A DNA stretch of 45,635 bases from Verrucomicrobiales bacterium (GTDB taxonomy: Bacteria > Verrucomicrobiota > Verrucomicrobiia > Verrucomicrobiales > DEV007), in NCBI GenBank assembly GCA_029213265.1, contig JARGNG010000036.1, forward strand, positions 1-45,635. Direction: 5' to 3'. A model generated the notes under the pieces. That model did not search any database. It was not told the origin of the DNA and saw nothing but the letters and a program-made list of their open reading frames with translations. Both the position numbers and the translations under genes were made by a program. Below, piece after piece: positions 27,091 through 34,980 of the stretch (its first letter is position 1; every line of letters starts with the position of its first letter).

Positions 27091-28826
27091 TGGGCATCGC
27101 CGACTCCATCGACGCAGTCCTGCTTGCCGGGGGGAAATCCTCTCGCTTCGGCAGTGACAAAGCTTTCCTGGAATGGCGGGGACAACAACTGTTTGAGCGG
27201 CAGTTGGAGAGACTGCGAAATTTGCATCCTCAGAAACTCTGGCTCTCCGCCAACCCGAATCAGAATTTCGGAGCACTGGGAGCAGATGTCGAAATCGTCG
27301 TCGACGAGACTCCGGAGATGGGTCCCATGGGGGGACTGATCTCCGCTTTCCGCCGGAGCAAAGCAGATCGTGTCGTCGTGCTCGGCGTCGACCTTCCCCT
27401 GATGGAGTCGGACTTTCTGCAGCATCTTGTCGATACCGGTGAAGGCAAAGTTCCGAGGTCGAACCGTTTCTGGGAACCCCTCGTAGCAGTTTATCCGCGC
27501 GAAAAAATGCTGACTCACCTCGAAGAGGCAGCGGCAAAAGGGGAACGAAAACTCCAGCACCTCATTGAACAGGCTTTCGAAGAAGGATGGATCGGAGAGC
27601 ATTCCGTGAGCGAATCGGAAGCTCTACTTTTCACCAATCTGAATGCGACCAAGGATCTTTCCGTACTCAGTCCGAAGCGTTTCGATGACGAGATCGAATT
27701 GCGACGCTTCCGGGTCGACAAAGGATGGAGCGAAGAGGTCGATTTCGTCGCCGCGGAGGAACCGCTCGAAGTTCGGGTCAATGGTCAGAGCGTTTCCGTG
27801 ATGATGAGAACACCGGGCCACGACGAGGAGTTGGCAACGGGCTTTCTTTACACTGAAAGCATCATCCAATCCGCGTCCGACATCCTCCAAATCTCTCATC
27901 TCCCCGATGTGGATCGACAAAGCGACGGGAACACTCTCGACGTCCATCTGGCCAGCGATCCCGATCTCAGCGAACTGACCCGGCATGTCTTCACTTCGAG
28001 CAGTTGCGGGGTCTGTGGAAAGGCGACGATCGATTCCGTCTTCCAGCAGTTTCCACCCGTTCCATCCCGGCGAAGCGTCTCGTCTGAGTTTCTTCTCGAA
28101 CTCCCGAACCGCTTGCGGGCGGCTCAGAAAACCTTTGATCGAACCGGTGGGCTTCATGCCTCGGCATTGTTTTCGCTGCAGGGCGATCTTCTCGTTTTGC
28201 GCGAGGACGTCGGTCGCCACAACGCACTCGACAAAGTGATCGGGCGCGGGCTTCAGGACAATCTCAACTTTTCCGAGGTCGTTTTGTTAGTGAGCGGTCG
28301 GATCTCTTTCGAACTGATGCAGAAAGCGCTTTCCGTAGGGATTCCGATTGTCGCCGGAATCTCCGCCCCAAGCAGTCTCGCCGTGAAACTCGCGAAGGAC
28401 AGCGGGCAGACTCTGGTAGGGTTCTTGAGGGAGCGGGGATTTAATCTCTATTCGGGAGAGTTGGATTCCCCCCCCATGAATTCGGTGCCGACAGCGGCAG
28501 ATGCCATGGAGCTCCGGGCAAAACTGGATGCCGCGATCGCTGCAATCCCGGGAGTCCGCTACGCCAATGGATACCCTGTTTATCCGCCTGCCTTTGGCGA
28601 ATTCATGGATTTCATCTCCCGATCCCCCTGGCACCGAACCGACTACGTCGAGGACATAAAGTCGAATCTCCGGGAAAGAATCGACAACCTGACATTCGAT
28701 GAAACCCGTTCCTTTCTCACCATGATGATCCGAATCGACCGCTTCAGTCCGGGAGGTCTCCTCGGCTTACTCGAAGACGGAACGGCTGCGAGCGTGGTGA
28801 GGCGGGCGGAGGAACTGACGGCGTAA
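27090..28826 (+). CDS. MobA-FdhD-DUF6508-like three-part fusion
   Basis: The 578-residue protein joins three units in one uninterrupted frame. Residues 1-200 are MobA, the GTP-dependent molybdenum cofactor guanylyltransferase (VLLAGGKSSRFGSDKA, then PMGGLISAFRRS and LGVDLPLM). Residues 205-455 are FdhD, which carries sulfur to the bis-MGD cofactor of formate dehydrogenase (SSCGVCGK with Cys306 and Cys309, then GLHASALFS and REDVGRHNALDKVIG). Residues 470-578 resemble the DUF6508 family (YPVYPPAFGEFMDF and the final RRAEEL). A fusion of the last cofactor-making step with its sulfuration step would hand the cofactor over directly. No molybdoenzyme gene is in the window. The role of the third part is unknown. 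Confidence 0.88.
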   Translation: MGIADSIDAVLLAGGKSSRFGSDKAFLEWRGQQLFERQLERLRNLHPQKLWLSANPNQNFGALGADVEIVVDETPEMGPMGGLISAFRRSKADRVVVLGVDLPLMESDFLQHLVDTGEGKVPRSNRFWEPLVAVYPREKMLTHLEEAAAKGERKLQHLIEQAFEEGWIGEHSVSESEALLFTNLNATKDLSVLSPKRFDDEIELRRFRVDKGWSEEVDFVAAEEPLEVRVNGQSVSVMMRTPGHDEELATGFLYTESIIQSASDILQISHLPDVDRQSDGNTLDVHLASDPDLSELTRHVFTSSSCGVCGKATIDSVFQQFPPVPSRRSVSSEFLLELPNRLRAAQKTFDRTGGLHASALFSLQGDLLVLREDVGRHNALDKVIGRGLQDNLNFSEVVLLVSGRISFELMQKALSVGIPIVAGISAPSSLAVKLAKDSGQTLVGFLRERGFNLYSGELDSPPMNSVPTAADAMELRAKLDAAIAAIPGVRYANGYPVYPPAFGEFMDFISRSPWHRTDYVEDIKSNLRERIDNLTFDETRSFLTMMIRIDRFSPGGLLGLLEDGTAASVVRRAEELTA

Positions 28827-28835
28827 AAAGGAACC

Positions 28836-29543
28836 CTACTCCAATTCGATATCTGTCTTTGCCTGGAGAGCCTTTTTCGCCGTTCTCGTAATGAGAACGG
28901 TGACAAGAACTGTCGCAACGAGCCCCACTGCCGTGAGCGCAATCTTTCCGACACCGGCTTGATCCGATTCGGCTGCCAGTTTTCCCAGCGAACCAAAGTA
29001 GACATACATCACCGTCCCCGGAACCATTCCGATGAGAGAGGCGATGGCAAAATGAATCCACTTCACGCTCGTAAGCCCGTAGGCGTAATTAAGCAGAACA
29101 AAAGGAAAGACCGGGGAGAGCCTCGTCAGCCCGACAATCTTCCAGCCGTCTTGCCCCACCGCCCGATCAATCGCAGCAAATTTCTCATTGCCCTCAATCT
29201 TCTTTGCCACCGCGTCCCGGGCAAAGTAGCGACCAATGATAAAGGCGAGGTTGGCTCCAAGATTGGAGGCAATGATAACCCAGAGAGTCCCCCATCCAAG
29301 CCCGAAAAGAAGACCCGAGAGGGGCGTCATTGCCGATCCGGGAAGGAGAAACACCGTCGCCAGAATATAGATGAACACAAAAGCAATCGGGCCCCAGACG
29401 CCCAGCGACTGAATCCAATCCTGCAAAATCACCAGCCACTCCCTGATGGGAAGAAATTGAAAAGCGGCGAAAAGGCCGGGGATCAGGATCACCCAGAAGA
29501 TCCAGCTCTTTCCTGACTTGGCGGGGGAAGATTTTTCTGACAT
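28836..29543 (-). CDS. TVP38/TMEM64 (VTT-domain) membrane protein
   Basis: The 235-residue protein has about six hydrophobic segments and the VTT-domain signature: the re-entrant FLLPGSAMTPLSGLLFG, the GANLAFIIGRYFARD segment, and the FPFVLLNYAYGLTSVKWIHF with SLIGMVPGTVMYVYFG segment. The family belongs to the DedA/VTT superfamily, with proposed roles in lipid scrambling or transport. It converges with the MobA-FdhD gene. Just upstream on the same strand is a DUF547 remnant (29574-29792), a usual neighbour of this family, so an original gene pair seems to have lost one member. Confidence 0.9.
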   Translation of the reverse strand: MSEKSSPAKSGKSWIFWVILIPGLFAAFQFLPIREWLVILQDWIQSLGVWGPIAFVFIYILATVFLLPGSAMTPLSGLLFGLGWGTLWVIIASNLGANLAFIIGRYFARDAVAKKIEGNEKFAAIDRAVGQDGWKIVGLTRLSPVFPFVLLNYAYGLTSVKWIHFAIASLIGMVPGTVMYVYFGSLGKLAAESDQAGVGKIALTAVGLVATVLVTVLITRTAKKALQAKTDIELE

Positions 29544-29573
29544 AGCGGTGTTTCAGTTCAAGCGTGAGAGCGG

Positions 29574-29792
29574 CTACTTCTGATCGTTCAAGCTCCAGTC
29601 GTAGTCGGTGTGTTTCACTTTTTTACCCGCTGCGTCCCCTTGTAAAAACGGATCGACGAAACCATTTACGGTCTTCCCGTCTTCCACGAAGTCCTCTTCA
29701 CACCAGTCAAAGATGGGAGAAAGATAGAGTGTATCCCCTTCCAAACGATTCTTGGCGGCTTGGGAGAGAAAGACCCGGGGCGAGGAAAGGTT
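29574..29792 (-). pseudogene. DUF547 protein, C-terminal fragment
   Basis: A minus-strand frame bounded by an upstream TGA (29793-29795) reads RVFLSQAAKNRLEGDTLYLS, then PIFDWCEEDF, and ends HTDYDWSLNDQK at a TAG (29574-29576). The S-(K/P)-IF-(D/K)-W-x-x-x-DF line and the final YDWSLND are the closing motifs of the DUF547 family. About two thirds of the domain is absent and no start codon is in place, so it is a decayed 3' end. The 88 bases upstream of it, to the end of the GYF/DUF4190 gene at 29881, hold nothing that I recognise. Confidence 0.75.
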
Positions 29793-29880
29793 TCATCGTG
29801 AAAGAGGCAGGGCTCTCCACTGCGACGACGAAGGACAATGATTCTTACGGCCGTTTCCCGGCAGCCACTTCCGGGACACC

Positions 29881-30399
29881 TCAGGTATCGAACTCCCCTC
29901 CCGCGAGGGCGGCGAAAAATGCAAATCCGTAGATAAGTAGAATCACTGCGAGCACGAGGAGCCCGAGGTATCCCGTCACAAGCCCGGCAATGGCCAGTCC
30001 CCTATTCGCCGAGCGATCACCGGAATCGTTCGCTTTCTTCAGAGCAATGTGTCCGCAAATGATTCCCACCGGGCTGAAGATCTGAATGCACAGAAGCCCC
30101 AGCACTCCGAAAACGAGGGCGCAAACGGCAACCGCATCGGTGGGTTGGGGCGCACCCGGCTGGCCCGGGGCCAGATAGGTCGCTGCGACCTGCTGCCTTT
30201 GGGCAGCCGTCAGCGCAGGAGGAGTTTCCGGTCCGGAAAAGAGCGCCGGAAGGACAGTTCGGCACTTCTGCCAATCCGTCATCGTTTCATTCCAGACGAG
30301 CGTATCGGCGCGAACCGTTCCCGCAGCAACGAGATTCGGAAGGTCCTCTTCCCTCACCTCATGCTGCTGATCAGAATCGTCTGCGTAAAACCAAAGCAT
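29881..30399 (-). CDS. GYF_2-DUF4190 membrane protein
   Basis: The 172-residue protein begins with a GYF_2-type module (about 1-50; WFYADDSDQQHEVREEDLP, LVWNETMTDWQKC), has a proline- and alanine-rich linker, and then two membrane helices with the DUF4190 motif around ALVFGVLGLLCIQIFSPVGI, IICGHIALKKA and GLAIAGLVTGYLGLL. GYF-like modules bind proline-rich peptides in other proteins. In bacteria this combination is common in membrane proteins of unknown role. Its ATG shares a base with the stop of the PfkB-family gene (TGATG), so the two are coupled. Confidence 0.85.
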   Translation of the reverse strand: MLWFYADDSDQQHEVREEDLPNLVAAGTVRADTLVWNETMTDWQKCRTVLPALFSGPETPPALTAAQRQQVAATYLAPGQPGAPQPTDAVAVCALVFGVLGLLCIQIFSPVGIICGHIALKKANDSGDRSANRGLAIAGLVTGYLGLLVLAVILLIYGFAFFAALAGGEFDT

Positions 30400-31310
30400 C
30401 AACTGAACTTACAGTATCCTCGAAAGGCATCAAGGCGGCCGTCGAAGGATTCCTGCGTCAGTTCCTGGAGCGCGTGGGTGCTGAAACTCTCACAGGTGAA
30501 GCTCGCAAGGATCGTTCCGCGGGCAATCGCACTGGTGAGATCATCAAAGGAAAACTCGTCTTTTCCCAGGGTGGCGAGGTAGCCGGCAAATCCTCCGATG
30601 AAGCTGTCTCCTGCTCCGGTTGGATCGAAGACGTCATGAAGAGGAAAGGCAGGGCAGGCAAAGAAATCATTCTCGCCAAACAGCATCGCCCCGTGTTCGC
30701 CCTTTTTCACGATCACATATTTCGGACCCATTTCACGAAGTGCCTTTCCGGCAGCCACGATGTTGGAGGTATCCATCATCAGTTTGGCTTCGCTGTCATT
30801 GAGAACGAGAAGGTCAATCCGCTTAAGCAAACGCTCCAGCTCATCCCGGGAGATCTGGATCCAGAGATCCATCGTGTCCGCAATCGTGAAGGCCGGTCCA
30901 CCTTCCACCTGATCGATCACATCGTGCTGATTCAGCGGATGCGCATTTGCGAGCAAATTGATCTTCGCCCCCTTCTGGGAATCACCCACCGCCGGCTTCC
31001 AGGATTCGAGCACATTGAGAGCCACTTCGAGTGTCTCGCGATCATTCATGTCCTCCATGTATTCGCCGGTCCAGCGGAAGGTCTCCCCCTCGGAAAATTC
31101 AATTCCCTCCAGATTGATATCACGACTCTTCAATAGGTCGAGATGCTCGGTAGGGAAATCGTGTCCCACGACTCCGACGATGTGTGCGGGGGAAAAGAAA
31201 CTCGCCGCAATCGCCGCGTAGGAAGCAGAACCGCCCAACAGATTTTCCTGCGAGGCTTTCTGGGTTTTGACATGGTCGATCGCGATGGATCCGGAAACGA
31301 GGACGCTCAT
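30399..31310 (-). CDS. PfkB-family sugar or nucleoside kinase
   Basis: The 303-residue protein belongs to the ribokinase/PfkB family: an N-terminal VLVSGSIAIDHV strand, the LGGSASYAAIAA glycine segment, VVGHDFP, and the C-terminal signature DPTGAGDSFIGGFAGYLA containing the catalytic Asp. The middle VLNDSEAKLM (the N-x-x-E metal motif) is also present. It would transfer phosphate from ATP to a sugar, adenosine or a related alcohol group; the sequence does not settle which. It sits 50 bp after thiE on the same strand and overlaps the GYF/DUF4190 gene. Confidence 0.92.
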   Translation of the reverse strand: MSVLVSGSIAIDHVKTQKASQENLLGGSASYAAIAASFFSPAHIVGVVGHDFPTEHLDLLKSRDINLEGIEFSEGETFRWTGEYMEDMNDRETLEVALNVLESWKPAVGDSQKGAKINLLANAHPLNQHDVIDQVEGGPAFTIADTMDLWIQISRDELERLLKRIDLLVLNDSEAKLMMDTSNIVAAGKALREMGPKYVIVKKGEHGAMLFGENDFFACPAFPLHDVFDPTGAGDSFIGGFAGYLATLGKDEFSFDDLTSAIARGTILASFTCESFSTHALQELTQESFDGRLDAFRGYCKFS

Positions 31311-31360
31311 GGTTGTTGGGGTAAAAGGTAGAAAGTGAAAGTGCTTTTCTCAGCAGCCGG

Positions 31361-31999
31361 CTATTCAGACAGGATAGCTTTGGACTCGCGGACATAAGCA
31401 GCGATGTCGGGTGCTTGCAAGATCCCAGATACAATCACGGCACGCCGCGCTCCGGCGGTGACGACATCGGAGAGGTTTTCTTTTTTGATCCCGCCAATGC
31501 AAAAAATCGGAAGATCCGGATGCCCGGCATGGACGGTCTGGATCTCCCTCGTTCCGATCGGTGTGTAGGTCGGTTTGGTTGGCGTGGCAAAAAGCGGGCC
31601 GAAACCGATGCAATCGGTTCGGGGATCGGCCGCAGCAGCAGCAGCCTGCTCGACACTGTGAGTGGAACGACCGACGAGCATTCCGTCCCCGACGATAGCG
31701 CGCACCTCGTCCATGGGCGCGTCATCCTGACCGACGTGAACCCCGTCCGCTCCCACCGCAGCGGCGATCTCGGCATGGTCGTTCACGAAAAAGGGAACCC
31801 CTCCGTCCCTGCAAACAGAGACAATTTCCCGGCTCCAGGCTTTGATCTCAGACTCGGAGCGCCCCTTGGCCCGGAGCTGAATCACATCGATTCCACCCAC
31901 GATCATCTCCCGGGTAACGCGCGCCAGGTCATCGGACGCCGCATAACCGAGATCGACAATGCCGTAGAGTTTCGCGTTAAAAAGTGCACTTCGAGCCAT
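31361..31999 (-). CDS. thiE: Thiamine-phosphate synthase
   Basis: The 212-residue TIM-barrel protein joins the thiazole and pyrimidine phosphates to thiamine phosphate. Clear ThiE motifs are IDVIQLRAKG, FFVNDHAEIAAAVGADGVHVGQDD, VGRSTHSVEQA, YIGFGP-type DCIGFGPLFATPTKP and FCIGGIKKENL for phosphate binding. The length is normal. No other thiamine gene is nearby and I see no TPP riboswitch in the 125-bp upstream stretch, which instead holds a pair of direct repeats. Confidence 0.95.
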   Translation of the reverse strand: MARSALFNAKLYGIVDLGYAASDDLARVTREMIVGGIDVIQLRAKGRSESEIKAWSREIVSVCRDGGVPFFVNDHAEIAAAVGADGVHVGQDDAPMDEVRAIVGDGMLVGRSTHSVEQAAAAAADPRTDCIGFGPLFATPTKPTYTPIGTREIQTVHAGHPDLPIFCIGGIKKENLSDVVTAGARRAVIVSGILQAPDIAAYVRESKAILSE

Positions 32000-32006
32000 G
32001 AAAGAT

Positions 32007-32042
32007 GACTCAACAGGGTTGGGTCAAAGAGTCAACAGGGTT
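32007..32042. promoter_or_regulatory. Tandem 14-bp direct repeats upstream of thiE
   Basis: GACTCAACAGGGTT (32007-32020) and GAGTCAACAGGGTT (32029-32042) differ at one base and are spaced by 22 bp, about two helical turns, so the same face of the DNA would be read twice. They start 8 bp before the thiE ATG at 31999. This spacing fits a regulator-binding site. The regulator is unknown. Confidence 0.35.
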
Positions 32043-32124
32043 TGGCGCCCCCTCCTTCTCTTTATTCCACTCCTATTCCTTTCCTCCCGTTGCAAAAGTT
32101 CCGGAAGGAGGGAGTGGAAATCGA

Positions 32125-33390
32125 CTAGTTCTCCACCCGATACAAATGCGTCTTCGTCCGCAGAAACAGCGCCTCACCACTCACCGCCGGCGAGCCCATA
32201 AAGCCGCCTTCGAGTTGGTTCTCGCTCACGACTTCAAATTCTCCGGCGGCTTTCAGAACCGTGCAGAGCCCTTCCTCATCGAAATGATAGACCAGTCCAT
32301 TCGCGGCAATCGAGGAAGCGGAATACTCCCCGCCGCCGCGCTCGGCCCACGCGATGTCACCGGTCTTGATGTCGACCGCACTGAGAACGCCCCCGTTGGC
32401 CATGAAAAGCAATCCATTGGAAATCACGGGAGACATCCGCTTCGGGGTCCGCTGAAAGATCTTCCATGCGACATGACTTTCTGAAATGTCGCCCCTGGCT
32501 TCCGGATCGAGTTTCACCGCCCAGATCTCCGCCTTGCCAAGACCGGTGTTGATATAGACCATGTTTGTCTCCGGGCTGTAAACGCTGCGGGATGAAGGGG
32601 AATGGGTCGGATAGTGAACGTTCCAGATCTCCTCGCCGGTTTCGACATCATAGGCCCAGGCTGCTTTGGCGCCGTTGCTGATCATCTGGACGGTCTCGCC
32701 CACTTTCACAAAGATTGGCGTGCTGTAGGCCTTGCGCATGTCACCGCTGTTGGCAGGAACACCGTCGGTTTCATCGTCGAAGTGAGTCCCCCGGTCGCGC
32801 CGCCATAGTGTTTCCCCGGTCCCCTTGTTGAGCGCGACAAAATACTGCTGATCCGCACCTTCCATGGTCAGAATGATCTTGTCCTCCCACTTTGCGAGGG
32901 AAGAAGCGGGTCCGCGCCAGTGGCTGCAGGTAAGATCGCGACGCTGCCAGAGCGTCTCGAAAGTTTCGGTATCAAGGCAAAAGGTTCCGTAGGCCCCGAA
33001 GTGGATGTAAATCCGCCCCGGCTCGACGACACCCGTCGACGACGCGTAGGTGTTCATGTTGTTTGCGAGCGGTTCCGGATTGTCATTCGTGATAAAAACG
33101 CGGTCGAGGAGGACCTCCCCGCTCTTTTCATCGAAACACAGAATCGACATCTCCCGACCGTCCTCCGTCGCTGTCGTCAGCCAGAGCTTCCCTTCTGAAA
33201 TGAGCGGGGTCGACCAACCCAGACCGTGAATCTCCTTTTTCCAGGTCACATTCTTTTCCGCAGACCACTCCGTCGGCAACCCTTTCGAATCGACCGTGCC
33301 ATCCGCGTTGGGGCCGCGGAACTCAGGCCATTGCGCCTGAAGATTGCCAGCCAGCAATCCTGCTGCGACGAGGGAGGAGAAAAATTTCAT
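32125..33390 (-). CDS. Secreted PQQ-like beta-propeller protein
   Basis: The 421-residue protein has a signal peptide (MKFFSSLVAAGLLAGNLQAQ) and PQQ_2-type propeller repeats. Examples are WPEFRGPNADGTVDSKGLP, FDEKSGEVLLDRVF, LNKGTGETLWRR, YDVETGEEIWNV and VDIKTGDIAWAE, each with the G-x-x-x-W blade ending. Such proteins are abundant in planctomycetes and Verrucomicrobiota. They may bind partners or PQQ-like cofactors, but the calcium and PQQ ligands of true quinoprotein dehydrogenases are not visible. An enzymatic role is therefore unproven. It lies 56 bp downstream of the oxidoreductase gene on the same strand. Confidence 0.9.
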   Translation of the reverse strand: MKFFSSLVAAGLLAGNLQAQWPEFRGPNADGTVDSKGLPTEWSAEKNVTWKKEIHGLGWSTPLISEGKLWLTTATEDGREMSILCFDEKSGEVLLDRVFITNDNPEPLANNMNTYASSTGVVEPGRIYIHFGAYGTFCLDTETFETLWQRRDLTCSHWRGPASSLAKWEDKIILTMEGADQQYFVALNKGTGETLWRRDRGTHFDDETDGVPANSGDMRKAYSTPIFVKVGETVQMISNGAKAAWAYDVETGEEIWNVHYPTHSPSSRSVYSPETNMVYINTGLGKAEIWAVKLDPEARGDISESHVAWKIFQRTPKRMSPVISNGLLFMANGGVLSAVDIKTGDIAWAERGGGEYSASSIAANGLVYHFDEEGLCTVLKAAGEFEVVSENQLEGGFMGSPAVSGEALFLRTKTHLYRVEN

Positions 33391-33446
33391 GAGGGAAAGA
33401 TGGTCATATCACGATATCGGGTCAACAGCGTAAGCAGGGCGAAACC

Positions 33447-34523
33447 TCAGGCCCGCCCCCGATCCGCCATTTCCTGCGCCACCATGGACAATTCAGCCGC
33501 TTTGAAAATGTGCTCCTGAGTCATCGCATTTTCAGTGCCGCTGATCAGGTCGAGAATCATTTCGCCAAAGAACGGGAATCCGGTCGAGCCGTCGCAATCG
33601 ATCTCCTTCTCTTCCTCGCCATTTACGAGAAAAAGCTTGTTGGCGGGTTCCTGTCGGGCGAGCGAGATGTACTTCCGGATTTCCATGGTGCCTTCCGTTC
33701 CGACCACGAATACGCGTCCGTCCCCCCAGACCCGGAGCCCGTCGGGAGTAAGCCAGTCAATCCGACAATAGCAGGAGGCTCCCGTGCTCATGGTGAGTGA
33801 CGCCTCCCCGAAGTCTTCCAATCCGGGTTTGTCCGGGGCCGTGAAATTTTCGACCCGGGCAAAATTCACGGTTCCGTCGGTGGCCCCGGTGAAGGCGAGA
33901 AACTGCTCGAACTGGTGGGAGCCGATATCTGTGAGGATGCCTCCGTATTTGTCTTTTTCGAAGAACCAGCCGGGGCGGGCATCCTTCGACAGCCGGTGGG
34001 GCGCGAGGTTAATCACCTGGAGAACCTTTCCGATCGCCCCTTCCTGAATCAATTCCGTCGCCCGCATCGAGGATTCGTTGTGGAGACGCTCACTGAAATA
34101 GACCATGTAGCGCTTGCCCGATGCCGCGACCGCGGCTTTGGCATCCTCCAACTGGGACAGTGTCGTGAAGGGTGATTTATCCGTGAAATAATGCTTCCCG
34201 GCTTTCAGCACTTTCACCCCGAACGGGCCGCGATCGCAGGGGATGCTCGCCGAAGCCACGCAAAGGGTGTCGTCGTCGTCGAGAATCTGCTCCAATGACT
34301 CCGCTTCCGTCGCGTCCGGATACCGTTCCAGGAAATTCGCGACTTTGTCAGGATCGGGATCGAACACATATTTCAAGGTCGCTCCCGCATCGAGCAATCC
34401 GTTGGTTTGTCCGAAAATGTGACCGTGGTCCAATCCGGCAACGGAGAAGGTGAATTCACCCGGCCCGACTACAGGTGGAAGGGTTTTGGAAGAAGGTGCG
34501 TAGTCGTATCCGGTTTTGGCCAT
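33447..34523 (-). CDS. Gfo/Idh/MocA-family oxidoreductase
   Basis: I start at the ATG at 34523 (MAKTGYDYAP), giving 358 residues. The N-terminal Rossmann half includes FSVAGLDHGHIFGQTNGLL, VASASIPCDRGPFGVKVLKAGKHYFTDKSP (equivalent to the family EKP motif, here DKS) and YMVYFSERLHN. The C-terminal half has GGILTDIGSHQFEQFLAFTG, matching the D-x-G-x-H-x-x-(D/E) motif. There is no export signal, so it is cytoplasmic. Family members oxidise or reduce sugars and inositols with NAD(P). The DKS variation means that the catalytic Lys is retained while its neighbours differ. The substrate is unknown. Confidence 0.88.
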   Translation of the reverse strand: MAKTGYDYAPSSKTLPPVVGPGEFTFSVAGLDHGHIFGQTNGLLDAGATLKYVFDPDPDKVANFLERYPDATEAESLEQILDDDDTLCVASASIPCDRGPFGVKVLKAGKHYFTDKSPFTTLSQLEDAKAAVAASGKRYMVYFSERLHNESSMRATELIQEGAIGKVLQVINLAPHRLSKDARPGWFFEKDKYGGILTDIGSHQFEQFLAFTGATDGTVNFARVENFTAPDKPGLEDFGEASLTMSTGASCYCRIDWLTPDGLRVWGDGRVFVVGTEGTMEIRKYISLARQEPANKLFLVNGEEEKEIDCDGSTGFPFFGEMILDLISGTENAMTQEHIFKAAELSMVAQEMADRGRA

Positions 34524-34627
34524 GAAAAGAAGTAGCAGGGCTTTCGCGGCAGGCAACCGAGACCGCGGGAAATTTTTGATTCCTTCCCCGTGGCCGAATC
34601 TCTACATTGCTACGATACGAACCAGGT

Positions 34628-34972
34628 ATGAACGACGAAGCGCCCCATCCGGAACTGGCAAAACTCCATCGCAGACGCAAGGGCTGGTTGATATCGATGT
34701 GCGTGTCCGCTTTTCTAATCCTGCTCCCCCCCATCCTTGGATTGGGAGGAACCGTTCTCGGAATGGTGCGGGCTTTTGACAAAATGGGAAGATCGGGCGG
34801 CGCAGACGCCGAAGCATTATCCAGTGACATTTCGCTCGCCTTGCTGACAACGACCGGCGGTCTTGTCGTCTCGCTTTTCTTCCTCGTTCTCTTCTTCGCC
34901 TCCTTAATCGGATGGCTGGTCGCCTGCAGCGCCGTGAAAAACTTCTCTGATTCATCAGGCTCCCACTCGTAA
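34628..34972 (+). CDS. Small ExbB/TolQ-like membrane protein
   Basis: Using the ATG at 34628 gives 114 residues with two membrane segments. The line GLGGTVLGMVRAFDKMG, an acidic stretch with DAEALSSDIS, and LALLTTTGGLVVSLFFLVLF copies the core of ExbB/TolQ/MotA proton-channel proteins (LGLLGTVxGM...ISEALxTTAxGL). The usual N-terminal helix and the long cytoplasmic loop are missing, so it is about half the length of ExbB. No ExbD-like partner is nearby. It ends 8 bp before the cNMP-aspartase gene and is probably cotranscribed with it. Confidence 0.6.
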   Translation: MNDEAPHPELAKLHRRRKGWLISMCVSAFLILLPPILGLGGTVLGMVRAFDKMGRSGGADAEALSSDISLALLTTTGGLVVSLFFLVLFFASLIGWLVACSAVKNFSDSSGSHS

Positions 34973-34980
34973 ACCTTTCC

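Noticed and set aside
27090..28826. MobA-FdhD fusion as an assembly or frameshift artefact
   Set aside because: One frame is open for 578 codons, the linker is short and free of stops, and both parts keep their key residues.
32000..32124. TPP riboswitch upstream of thiE
   Set aside because: I could not find the conserved CUGAGA core or the expected helices in the 125-bp stretch.
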